Source of the DNA: Loigolactobacillus binensis
GTDB taxonomy: Bacteria > Bacillota > Bacilli > Lactobacillales > Lactobacillaceae
Assembly: GCF_005405165.1 (NCBI RefSeq)
Contig: NZ_BJDN01000005.1
Location: 62,001 to 126,000, forward strand
Direction of reading: 5' to 3'
DNA length: 64,000 nt
The notes under the pieces are model-generated. The model searched no databases and was not told the origin of the DNA. It saw only the letters and a program-made list of their open reading frames with translations. This document shows, one piece after another, positions 55,733 through 63,035 of this stretch (positions are counted from its first letter, which is position 1; each line of letters opens with the position of its first letter). The translations under genes were made by a program, and so were the position numbers.

Positions 55733-55745
55733 CTTGCTTAACGAA

Positions 55746-55792
55746 TAACCCGCACAGTTGGACCAAAACCCAATTGCGCGGGTTTATTTTAG
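55746..55792 (+). terminator. Terminator of the hydrolase gene
   Basis: Interrupted hairpin AACCCGC-CA / TG-GCGGGTT followed by TATTTTAG. Confidence 0.6.
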
Positions 55793-55942
55793 ATTTGGCA
55801 AAAATAGTCGGTTCTCTTGCCCCAGTTAGTTACCTTATCTGAATGTATAACTAAAGTTTAAAAATAAACTACAAAAAGCGGCTTGACGTCTGCCTTAAAC
55901 CTAAAAATGCTAAACTAAGCCTATTTAGAAAGGATCGAATTA

Positions 55943-56725
55943 ATGTTCACACAGTTTATGACGGCATTCACAGCGACCTTTTTGCCGCTGATCGGCTATC
56001 TATTTTTACTGCCTTTTTTATTCGTATTGGTGCTCACTTACCTCAATCGCAACTCCAAACAACTGCTGGTCAACCAATTTGGCCTGCAAGCCCAAGTTTA
56101 TTGCGGAGGCCTCGGCATTATTTTACACGAAACCAGCCACCTATTAACGGCGTTACTTTTTCGCCATAAAATTATCGACTACAAATTACTGGTGCTACCG
56201 TGGCACCTCAACGCTGATTCGACTGAACAGGCGCTTGGTTACGTCAAACACGCCGCAACTAAAAAGCTGTGGCCGACGCTTGGTAATTTATTCATCGGCA
56301 TCGCGCCCATTTTTGGCTGCACCGCCGCCATGTACCTTAGCACCTATCTGTTATTACCAGTGACTTACCGACGTTTAGAAGCTTTCGTCACCGCTCCCAG
56401 CGGCGCCGCACTGCAATGGTTGCTGGGTAGCTTCGCGCTTAGCTCATTACCCTTACTGCTACTTTGGTTAGTATTAATAACCAATATCACCTTAGGCGGC
56501 TTTGATTTAAGCCCGGCTGACTTCAAAAACGCGGCTACTGGCGTCTTACCGACATTATTGCTGTTACTAGTTATTAGCGGGTTGATCGCCATTTTAGGTC
56601 GCAGCGATGTGGCGACCGCGCTGATCGAACATGTTGGCCTGATGACCGTCAGCTGGCTGATCATGTTCGTGCTCGTTAGCGTATTGCTAAACGGATTGCT
56701 GCGGTTGCTGCGATTAGTGCATTAG
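55943..56725 (+). CDS. Integral membrane protein with HExxH motif (putative metalloprotease)
   Basis: A 260-residue protein with about six helices. A membrane segment holds ILHETSHLLTALLF, a perfect HExxH zinc motif followed by a cytoplasmic-side basic RHK. This resembles site-2-protease or DUF3267-like intramembrane zincins. A second ligand motif is not obvious; GNLFIGIAPIFGC, following it, could match the N-x-x-P-like helix. AGAAAGGATCG precedes the ATG. It lies upstream of the GntR-ABC module on the same strand. The protease call is inference. Confidence 0.6.
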   Translation: MFTQFMTAFTATFLPLIGYLFLLPFLFVLVLTYLNRNSKQLLVNQFGLQAQVYCGGLGIILHETSHLLTALLFRHKIIDYKLLVLPWHLNADSTEQALGYVKHAATKKLWPTLGNLFIGIAPIFGCTAAMYLSTYLLLPVTYRRLEAFVTAPSGAALQWLLGSFALSSLPLLLLWLVLITNITLGGFDLSPADFKNAATGVLPTLLLLLVISGLIAILGRSDVATALIEHVGLMTVSWLIMFVLVSVLLNGLLRLLRLVH

Positions 56726-56794
56726 TTTTAACAGTCAAACGTGAAACACGACACTAAAACAGACAGTCGTATTGCACGTTTTTTTATTTTGCTC

Positions 56795-56829
56795 TTGACA
56801 CTGTTATTAACTGTTATATACTGTTTATC
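56795..56829 (+). promoter_or_regulatory. GntR operon promoter with three tandem 10-base repeats
   Basis: TTGACA (56795-56800), a 16-base spacer and TATACT (56817-56822). ACTGTTATTA, ACTGTTATAT and ACTGTTTATC follow one another from 56800 to 56829, covering the spacer, the -10 box and the start region. They are a likely operator for the adjacent GntR protein. Confidence 0.6.
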
Positions 56830-56847
56830 AGCAAGGAGGTTTTGCGA

Positions 56848-57222
56848 TTGCATCTTATCATCCAGCACTCATCCATGGTGCCGATCTATGAGCAGATCTA
56901 CACCCAAATCGAACAACAGATCATTCACCAAACCGTGATCGCTGGCGCGCAACTGCCTTCGGTTCGCGGCATGGCCAAGGAATTAAGCGTCAGTGCACTG
57001 ACTGTCAAAAAAGCCTATGACCAACTAGAAGCCAGCGGCCTGATCGTCACGGTCCATGGTAAAGGCAGTTTTGTCGCCACGATCGACCCACAAACTAAAA
57101 AACAAGAGCAAGAAAAAGAGATCGAAGCCGAACTAGGCGCTTTGATTCAAAAGGCGCAACGCTACGATCTCAGCCTTGACGATTTTACCGCGATCGTCAA
57201 GCTGCTTTGGGAGGAAAACTAA
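56848..57222 (+). CDS. GntR-family (YtrA subfamily) transcriptional regulator
   Basis: A 124-residue regulator: winged helix-turn-helix (VPIYEQIYTQIEQQI ... LPSVRGMAKELSVSALTVKKAYDQLEASGLI) plus a short C-terminal dimerisation helix, as in YtrA repressors of ABC transporters. AAGGAGG (56833-56839) is 8 bases before TTG 56848, which is chosen over TTG 56842. The stop overlaps the start of the ABC ATPase gene. Confidence 0.9.
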   Translation: MHLIIQHSSMVPIYEQIYTQIEQQIIHQTVIAGAQLPSVRGMAKELSVSALTVKKAYDQLEASGLIVTVHGKGSFVATIDPQTKKQEQEKEIEAELGALIQKAQRYDLSLDDFTAIVKLLWEEN

Positions 57223-58079
57223 TGTTAACAATTAATGGTTTACAAAAACACTATCCAGATTTTGACCTTGATGTTTCCTTCAACGTTCCCGATGGTCAAA
57301 TTGTGGGGTTGATCGGCCGCAATGGTGCCGGCAAATCAACCACCTTTCAGACGATTCTCGGGCTGATCCAGCCAGATAGCGGTGAACTAAAACTTTTTGG
57401 TCACCCGCTTAACACGTTGACCGCCACGGATAAAGCCAAAATTGGCGCCACCTTTCCCGACAGTTTTTTTGCTGAAACGCTAACGATCAATGCGCTCAGC
57501 AAAATTTTAGCCGCCACCTACACCACCGCCTTTGACGCCACTGCTTTTTTGCACACAGCCGCACAACAACAGCTGCCGCTAAACAAGCCGTTACGCGATT
57601 TTTCGACGGGGATGAAAGCCAAAGTAAAGCTGCTGGTGGCCTTAAGTCATCAGGCCCAGTTTTTAGTGCTGGATGAGCCGACTTCCGGCTTGGATGTTGT
57701 CGTCCGCCAAGAAATCATTGGCTTACTGCAAGATTATCTCGCTGCCGATGAATCCCGCAGCATTCTGATCAGTTCGCACATTTCCAGCGATTTGGAGCAG
57801 CTGGCCGATGTGATCATCATGATCGATGCCGGCAAAATCGTCCTGCAAGAAGATACCGATGTTTTGTTAAACGATTATGGCATCATCAAGGTCACCGCGG
57901 ACGCCTTTGCAACGCTGGATAAAAAGCAGCTGATCGCCACTAGAAAAACGGCTTACGGCTATGCCGGTTTAACTAACCAACGCCAGTATTATCAAGAAAA
58001 CTACCCGCAATTGGCCATTGAAAAAGGCTCCCTAGATGAATTATTACTGCTATTAACGAAAGAAGATGACGTCCAATGA
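57222..58079 (+). CDS. ABC transporter ATP-binding protein (YtrB-like)
   Basis: A 285-residue ATPase. Walker A is GRNGAGKSTT, the signature reads FSTGMKAKVKLL (STGM in place of SGGQ, common in this group), Walker B is FLVLDEPTSGLD and the H-loop ISSHIS. GGAGGAAAACTA precedes ATG 57222. It forms an exporter with the following permease; the substrate is unknown, and YtrA-type modules often answer envelope stress. Confidence 0.9.
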   Translation: MLTINGLQKHYPDFDLDVSFNVPDGQIVGLIGRNGAGKSTTFQTILGLIQPDSGELKLFGHPLNTLTATDKAKIGATFPDSFFAETLTINALSKILAATYTTAFDATAFLHTAAQQQLPLNKPLRDFSTGMKAKVKLLVALSHQAQFLVLDEPTSGLDVVVRQEIIGLLQDYLAADESRSILISSHISSDLEQLADVIIMIDAGKIVLQEDTDVLLNDYGIIKVTADAFATLDKKQLIATRKTAYGYAGLTNQRQYYQENYPQLAIEKGSLDELLLLLTKEDDVQ

Positions 58080-58738
58080 ACGGCTTATGGTTAAAAGATC
58101 TGATCGTTTTAAAGCAGCAACGGTTGGCCTTTATGCTAACGTTTGTTTTATCGACACTTTGTATTTTAGCCTTTCGCCAAATCGGCGTTGCGATCGGCAT
58201 GCTGATCTTTGCGCTAACGATCGCCTTTTTGATGCTCAGTACCGTAACTTTTGATCAGCAAAACCACGGACTACGGTTCCTTTTCACCTTACCGTTTACC
58301 CAACGCCAATATGTGCGCCAAAAATTTCTCTTCCTGCTGGCAACAATTGCGGCTGGTACTGTCGTCATGGCGGTGATCGGCGCTGGCTTCAACGCACTTT
58401 TTAACTGGCAAGTTGCGGCCGCCGATATTGTCTTTGTCACCTTCGCCATCAGCATCAGCACGTTTTGTATTTTAGCGATCACTCTGCAAATGCAATTAGC
58501 CAACGGCCCGGCCAGCGCCCAAGTTGCCATGTCGTTGATCGGCGCGATCGTTGCCGTGCTCATCGGCGGCTGCTACGTGCTGATCAAGTTTACTAGCTGG
58601 GGCGCCACTGTTTTTCAGAATTTACTACAATACTACGCCAGCGACGGCAGCCTCGTTTTCATTGTTGCTTTGCTGCTACTTGGTTTGGTGGTTGGCCTAA
58701 CTAGCTATGTTAGAAGTGTTAAAACGTTATTGATTTAG
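58076..58738 (+). CDS. ABC-2 type transporter permease
   Basis: A 220-residue protein with six predicted helices; QQNHGLRFLFTLPFTQRQYVRQKFLFLL is the usual first cytoplasmic segment of such permeases. It overlaps the ATPase gene by four bases (ATGA). Completes the GntR-ATPase-permease module. Confidence 0.88.
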   Translation: MNGLWLKDLIVLKQQRLAFMLTFVLSTLCILAFRQIGVAIGMLIFALTIAFLMLSTVTFDQQNHGLRFLFTLPFTQRQYVRQKFLFLLATIAAGTVVMAVIGAGFNALFNWQVAAADIVFVTFAISISTFCILAITLQMQLANGPASAQVAMSLIGAIVAVLIGGCYVLIKFTSWGATVFQNLLQYYASDGSLVFIVALLLLGLVVGLTSYVRSVKTLLI

Positions 58739-58743
58739 TAACT

Positions 58744-58816
58744 AAAAGTGCTGCGCGCGGCAAACCGATAAGGTGGGGCCGTGCGCAACACTTTTTTAAA
58801 TACGATTCAGCTGTAA
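58744..58816 (+). repeat. Copy 1 of a ~73-base repeat (terminator-like)
   Basis: From AAAAGTGCTGCGCGCGGC to GATTCAGCTGTAA. It forms a hairpin (AGTG-TGCGC / GCGCA-CACT) followed by six Ts and ends the ABC operon. It aligns along its whole length with 60067-60140, about four of five bases identical, with long identical blocks (CGGCAAACCG, ACTTTTTTAAATACGATTCA). Confidence 0.75.
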
Positions 58817-58903
58817 AGCACCGTCTCATTGAACAAATAGGTTCAGATTTGGAACAGTTGTCCTGCTTGCATGTTAGGGGCAAATCTGAAAACGGCTGTT
58901 TAT

Positions 58904-59362
58904 TCAATCATTATCGGGCAAGGGGGGCAGATCAGGCATACGCTCACGCAATTCATCTACCATCATTGATATTGTAACTTTGGATAGTTCTTCTTCCAAA
59001 GCATTTATGCCATCATCTAAATGAGTTCGCAATATACCATAAATGTTTCCCCCAATTTTAGAATGCTCATCAGGTTGCTTATTAAATCTAAAAATGTCGT
59101 TTGTATCTATTGGTTCAACCGCCGAAAATATTTCCCAAAGAGTGATGTCGTCAGGGCGACGAGCTAATGTGGTTCCCCCTGGTCCTGGAGATACTAAAAT
59201 CATATTTGCTTGCTTTAAAGATTTGAATACATTGCGAATAGTAACAGCATTTACTCCCATACTTTCAGAAATAATATCGCTGTTAATTTTTCGGTCATTT
59301 GATAATGCTGCAATAATCATCACGGTATGAACAGCGATAGGAAATCTTGTGCTAAATCGCAT
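58904..59362 (-). CDS. Rrf2-family transcriptional regulator
   Basis: A 152-residue winged-helix regulator. MRFSTRFPIAVHTVMIIAAL and the HTH region INSDIISESMGVNAVTIRNVFKSLKQANMI fit Rrf2, YwnA-like. There are no cysteines, so no iron-sulfur cluster is possible and sensing must differ from IscR/NsrR. It is divergent from the flavodoxin gene. Codon use is visibly more AT-rich than in neighbouring genes. Confidence 0.88.
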   Translation of the reverse strand: MRFSTRFPIAVHTVMIIAALSNDRKINSDIISESMGVNAVTIRNVFKSLKQANMILVSPGPGGTTLARRPDDITLWEIFSAVEPIDTNDIFRFNKQPDEHSKIGGNIYGILRTHLDDGINALEEELSKVTISMMVDELRERMPDLPPLPDND

Positions 59363-59397
59363 TGATAATCACCTCGAAAAAATTGTAGCATATATCG

Positions 59398-59478
59398 TTA
59401 CAAAATACAATCTGTAGTTATTGACGTTACAAACTATTTGTGATAGTCTGTAATATAAGCAGTTACAAATACTTGTAA
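59398..59478. promoter_or_regulatory. Divergent Rrf2-flavodoxin control region with three TTACAA palindromes
   Basis: TTACAAATACTTGTAA (59463-59478, perfect 6-4-6), TTACAAACTATTTGTGA (59427-59443) and a weaker TTACA...CTGTAG (59398-59416). TTGACG (59421-59426) lies directly before the second site, which fills the 17-base spacer to TAGTCT. They are probable operators of the Rrf2 protein. Confidence 0.65.
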
Positions 59479-59513
59479 AACTCTTTCAGAATAATTATAG
59501 GAGGTGTAACTTA

Positions 59514-59945
59514 ATGAATGTTAAAGTTTTATATCATTCGTCGACAGGTAATACAAGAAAACTCGCTGATGCGATAGCAAATGTGATTGGTGTATCGGCA
59601 GAGCCGATAACAAAAGAATCAATCTCGTTTTCGGTGCCTATTGATTTACTGTTCATAGGAGATGGTATTTATTTTGGAAAACCCAACAAAAACACAATCG
59701 CGTTTATAAATCAACTAACCCCGCAAACAGTAAAGAATGTTGCTGTATTTGCAACATATGGTGGTCAAGGAAAGATTGGTGCTGATATTAAAAAAATGTT
59801 CAACGCCAAAAGTATAAATATTATTGGAGAGCCGTTCGTATGTAAAGGACAGTCGTGGATATTGATGAACCGCAAGCATCCTGATAAAGTTGATATTAAA
59901 AAAGCAAGTGATTTTGCAAAAAGTATGATACGGCAAATAGACTGA
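59514..59945 (+). CDS. Flavodoxin-family protein
   Basis: A 143-residue protein. The FMN phosphate loop HSSTGNTRKLADAIA is at the N-terminus and the second loop FATYGGQGKIG follows. It is an electron carrier or an NAD(P)H-independent flavodoxin; the partner is unknown. AGGAGGTG precedes the ATG. It is AT-rich like the divergent Rrf2 gene, and the pair sits between two copies of a repeat, which suggests joint acquisition. Confidence 0.88.
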   Translation: MNVKVLYHSSTGNTRKLADAIANVIGVSAEPITKESISFSVPIDLLFIGDGIYFGKPNKNTIAFINQLTPQTVKNVAVFATYGGQGKIGADIKKMFNAKSINIIGEPFVCKGQSWILMNRKHPDKVDIKKASDFAKSMIRQID

Positions 59946-60066
59946 TTATACAGATACAAACCGCAAGCGACCATCTTCAATTAAATAGAAACTTGACGTT
60001 TTTACTCCATTCACAGTTACCGAACAAGTTTTATTTCTTTGTTACGATGGTAATACTTTAATAATT

Positions 60067-60140
60067 AAAAGTGCTATGTTCGGCAAACCGGTAAGGTTCG
60101 GGCCGAGCGCAGCACTTTTTTAAATACGATTCAACCGTAA
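60067..60140 (+). repeat. Copy 2 of the ~73-base repeat
   Basis: Same element as 58744-58816, here downstream of the flavodoxin gene. Hairpin AAAAGTGC / GCACTTTTTT with an inner CGGC...GCCG, then AAATACGATTCAACCGTAA. Confidence 0.75.
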
Positions 60141-60154
60141 TTTTTAATAAAACA

Positions 60155-60185
60155 AGTATACTATGTTATACTGGTTATACAAAGA
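60155..60185 (+). promoter_or_regulatory. Toxin-antitoxin promoter/operator candidate
   Basis: Three TATAC-type repeats in a row (TATACT, TATACT, TATAC between about 60158 and 60182) directly upstream of the antitoxin ribosome binding site. They can give a -10 box and an autoregulatory site. Confidence 0.45.
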
Positions 60186-60198
60186 GGAGGCGTTCGGT

Positions 60199-60417
60199 AT
60201 GTTTGATGTAAAAACGGTGGCCCGCGGTAATTCACTTGCACTCAGCCTACCAAAAGACAAACGTTTTAAAAAAGACCAACGTTGGATTCTGATTCCATCA
60301 ACCGATGGTGAATCATTTACCTTGATTCCACGAATTGAGGATCCCTACGCCGGTACCAGTCCAGATGAACCAATGACTGAAGAATGGCCTGATGTTAGCT
60401 TTGGCGAGGTTGAATAA
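60199..60417 (+). CDS. MazE/PemI-type antitoxin (AbrB-like)
   Basis: A 72-residue protein with an N-terminal swapped-hairpin DNA-binding pattern (VKTVARGNSLALSLPKD) and an acidic C-terminal tail (SPDEPMTEEWPDVSFGEVE) that would block the toxin. GAGGAGG lies 8 bases before ATG 60199; an upstream ATG at 60163 sits in the promoter. Its stop overlaps the toxin start by one base. Confidence 0.85.
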   Translation: MFDVKTVARGNSLALSLPKDKRFKKDQRWILIPSTDGESFTLIPRIEDPYAGTSPDEPMTEEWPDVSFGEVE

Positions 60418-60764
60418 TGGCCTATACACCAAAACAGAAAGACATTATCTGGGTGAACTTTGATCCACAACGTGGGCGTGAAATAAAAAAACGTCGTCCT
60501 GCGCTTATTTTGAGTAGTAACACCTATAACAGAAATACTGGCTTTGTAATTGTGGCACCAATTACTTCAACACTACGCAACCAACCCGGCTATTTTACAC
60601 TTCACAATTACGAAACACATGGTCAAGTTGTTGCCGCACAAATTCATTCTTTTGACGCTGCTCCACGTGCAAATCGGGAAATTGGCTTTATCGAAACAAT
60701 GCGTGACGAGGATTTCTACCGTATTGCGCAAATAATTAACTATAACTTTGGATTTGCCTTTTAA
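60417..60764 (+). CDS. MazF/PemK-type endoribonuclease toxin
   Basis: A 115-residue toxin with the PemK/MazF motifs DIIWVNFDPQRGREIKKRRPALILS (including the catalytic arginine region) and VIVAPITSTLRNQPGYF. It cleaves mRNA at specific short sequences. It appears intact. The pair lies directly after copy 2 of the repeat. Confidence 0.92.
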   Translation: MAYTPKQKDIIWVNFDPQRGREIKKRRPALILSSNTYNRNTGFVIVAPITSTLRNQPGYFTLHNYETHGQVVAAQIHSFDAAPRANREIGFIETMRDEDFYRIAQIINYNFGFAF

Positions 60765-60919
60765 AATTATCGTATTAAACCGTATAAATACGGCCAATGA
60801 ATCTATAATAAAAGTGCTTTCCTCCAGTTACTGCAGTTGAGCGCGTTAATAATATCGCACAACAAATATTGACTCGTCGTTACTGATAATCAAATTTTGA
60901 TCTCAAAATTCGTACTGGC
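60765..60919. other. Spacer after the toxin gene
   Basis: No gene and no clear terminator. Confidence 0.4.
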
Positions 60920-60956
60920 ATTTTTCTGAAAATTAGTGATATACTAGGTTCACTAA
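60920..60956 (+). promoter_or_regulatory. CodY-like box and TetR-like palindrome at the DUF2798 promoter
   Basis: ATTTTTCTGAAAATT (60920-60934) matches the CodY consensus AATTTTCWGAAAATT at 14 of 15. TTAGTGA / TCACTAA (60933-60956, ten-base centre) overlaps it and encloses a TATACT -10 box. Whether the organism has CodY is not visible here. Confidence 0.45.
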
Positions 60957-60976
60957 TACAAGTGCGTATAATTGAT

Positions 60977-61012
60977 CAGCACAGGGGCTCATTCCCTGCG
61001 CTGTTTTTTTTC
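60977..61012 (+). terminator. Leader terminator upstream of the DUF2798 gene
   Basis: Hairpin CAGCACAGGG / CCCTGCGCTG followed by eight Ts, between the presumed promoter and the gene. It could be an attenuator. Confidence 0.65.
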
Positions 61013-61046
61013 GTCCTCGTAAATTTGAAAGGTAGGTTTTTGATTT

Positions 61047-61541
61047 TTGAAATTTCAACAGCGTTTACCCCAATCATTTAAGGAAACCCTATTATTCATG
61101 GCCGTTATTTCCATCATCTCGGTTAATCTCATTGCACCGGTGATCACTGGATTGGAGATTGGCTTTTCATTTGCCCACTGGGCGCAAGTCCTGCAGCAAT
61201 TGCCACTACTGTGGTTAGCCGTTATTTTATTGGTCGTGCTGACCCAAAAGCCAGCCCAGTTTTTAGCCGGTAAATTCCTGAAACAACAGCAAAACAGCTT
61301 TGAGGCCACTATGCTAGTCACCGCGCTGTGTAATGTTTTCTTGATGTCTTTAGTATTGACGATCCTAGGCACTTGGATCGGTACTGGCGCGATCACGACG
61401 GAACCGATCATGCATTTCTTCAATAAATGGCCGCGGAACTTCACGATCGCATTTATCGTTGAAGCGTTCATCGCCCAGCCGATCGCGCGGTCAGTTATGG
61501 CTTGGTATCATGGCCGCGGCGCTACTGGTAGTGAAGCTTAG
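61047..61541 (+). CDS. DUF2798 membrane protein
   Basis: A 164-residue protein with four helices. LLFMAVISIISVNLIAPVITGLEIGFS and PRNFTIAFIVEAFIAQPIARSVM fit the two DUF2798 repeats. The start is TTG 61047 with AAAGGTAGG upstream. The function is unknown; family genes often neighbour TetR regulators, and a TetR-like palindrome is upstream here although no tetR gene is. Confidence 0.8.
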   Translation: MKFQQRLPQSFKETLLFMAVISIISVNLIAPVITGLEIGFSFAHWAQVLQQLPLLWLAVILLVVLTQKPAQFLAGKFLKQQQNSFEATMLVTALCNVFLMSLVLTILGTWIGTGAITTEPIMHFFNKWPRNFTIAFIVEAFIAQPIARSVMAWYHGRGATGSEA

Positions 61542-61956
61542 ATTTTTAATTGAACTGTCGGAGGAGCTCCTCATGCCGTTAAATGAAGACTTACCGATAT
61601 TGGTACTGATCTCCTTTGCTGGGACTTCTAATAATACAGCCAGTAGTAGCTCGATCATGATCAGCCAACAAAACAAGACTGTTACCCACTTATCTGAACA
61701 CCAAAAACAACTGCCCCACAATGACAAAATAGTGCGGTATGATCCAATGATCAATTTATGAATCACTGAGTACCTGGAAACCCGACCATTCCAATCAATT
61801 AAATAATATAAGCTTGTGGCCACCATTATGCGGAAAATCCTATTAAAGCTTGCCACTGCAACAAAACCATCAACAGGATACTGTACAGCCAGACGACCAG
61901 GCAGTCATTAGTTGCTGATTGCCTGGTCGTCTTATTTATGGTCGCCGAATTAGCAA
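61542..61956. other. Region of uncertain coding status
   Basis: A GGAGGAG-ATG start at 61573 opens a 62-codon frame (MPLNEDLPILVLISFAG...), and a longer frame runs on the other strand, but neither resembles a known protein. A hairpin AGACGACCAGGCA / TGCCTGGTCGTCT (61891-61932) ends plus-strand transcription. It may be decayed sequence. Confidence 0.4.
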
Positions 61957-62770
61957 CTAGTCAAACGGAAATTTCATCCCCCACGCGTTGCGCACGCTAT
62001 CCATAATATGACTGACATCATGGGACAAGGCCAACTGACCGTCGTCGTGACCGGCCGCGATATAGCGCTGCATGTCGCGAACTTCATATTGCAAAGCAGC
62101 ATTAGCGTCACCGGCAGTCAAAGTTTCAGTGGTAGAAAGATGCGCGTCAGCGGTGTAAGTGATCTTCGCGGTCGTAGCCCGCGGGTAGTTGTCGATCTCA
62201 ACGTAACCTTTAGTCCCGGAAACAACGCCGCGTTTCGGTTGTTTGGCACGCAGGGATAAGGCCATCACTGCTAGTTGTTGTTGCGCGTTTTTCAGAACGA
62301 TCCCTGATTGCTCATCCACACCAGTTTCAAAAAACTTAGCAGTAGTCAGCGTCACATTTGGTTGGGAAGCCAAAAACGAACGAGCAAAAGCAGTGGCATA
62401 ACCGCCAATATCCAGTAAGGCACCGCCGGCTAGGTCTTTATTAAAGAAACGATTCTGCGGATCATAGTCTTTCAAACTACCAAAATTGACCTGCACCAGA
62501 TTGATGGCACCGAGTTTACCGGCAGCGATCAAGGCTTGGACCTGTTGGTAGATCGGCATGTGGAACAAGGTCAACCCTTCAGTCAGGATCAGTCCTTTGT
62601 CTTTAGCCAGTTGGGCCACTTCATCAAATTGCTTAGCATTAACGGTGATCGCTTTTTCAGCAAAAACGTGCTTGCCAGCATTTAAGGCTTTTTTGATGTA
62701 TGGATAATGGAAGGTGTGGGGTGTGGCAATGTAAATAATGTCCACGTTAGGATCAGCGATCAGTGCCTCC
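61957..62770 (-). pseudogene. Gfo/Idh/MocA oxidoreductase, 5' end deleted
   Basis: From ADPNVDIIYIATPHTFHYPY onward the frame is a good Gfo/Idh/MocA dehydrogenase (FAEKAITVNAKQF, the GGALLDIGGYA motif, complete C-terminus). The expected first ~55 residues with the GxGxxG Rossmann loop are missing. The open frame continues to an ATG at 62934, but that part is only the antisense of an RND-transporter fragment. Without its NAD loop the product cannot be a normal enzyme. Confidence 0.75.
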
Positions 62771-62950
62771 GGCTTGACCGTTATCGGTGGCTTTGCCGCT
62801 TTGATCTTCGCCAGCTTCCCAGTGATCAGCTCCTTCGGTTTGATCACCGTATTGGATACACTGTACGCGCTGATCTCCGCCTTAACGATCCTACCTGCGA
62901 TCATTGGCTTGACGAAACGCTGGATTCGGATCAAGTCTGGCTTACATTAA
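62750..62950 (+). pseudogene. 3' remnant of an RND/MMPL-family transporter
   Basis: The frame SAISASGLTVIGGFAALIF...FGLITVLDTLYALISALTILPAIIGL is the characteristic last membrane block of RND/MMPL (HAE3-like) exporters. It ends at TAA 62948-62950 and is followed by a terminator. Everything upstream of the block is absent, so it is a remnant of about 65 codons. Confidence 0.75.
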
Positions 62951-62963
62951 ATTCAACGCTACT

Positions 62964-63008
62964 AAAAAGTCGGTATTCCTGTTTATTAGCCAGGAATGCC
63001 GACTTTTT
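62964..63008. terminator. Terminator of the former RND gene
   Basis: AAAAAGTCGG-ATTCCTG / CAGGAAT-CCGACTTTTT, T-rich on both strands, also usable by the serine hydrolase gene. Confidence 0.8.
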
Positions 63009-63035
63009 GATTCCGTATTACCCTAATCAGTTAAA

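Noticed and set aside
56741..56760. CGTGAAACA as a parS site
   Set aside because: Only one half-site matches; the other half is poor.
61491..61856. 121-codon minus-strand frame overlapping the DUF2798 gene end
   Set aside because: No family resemblance and no ribosome binding site; antisense of a real gene over its last part.
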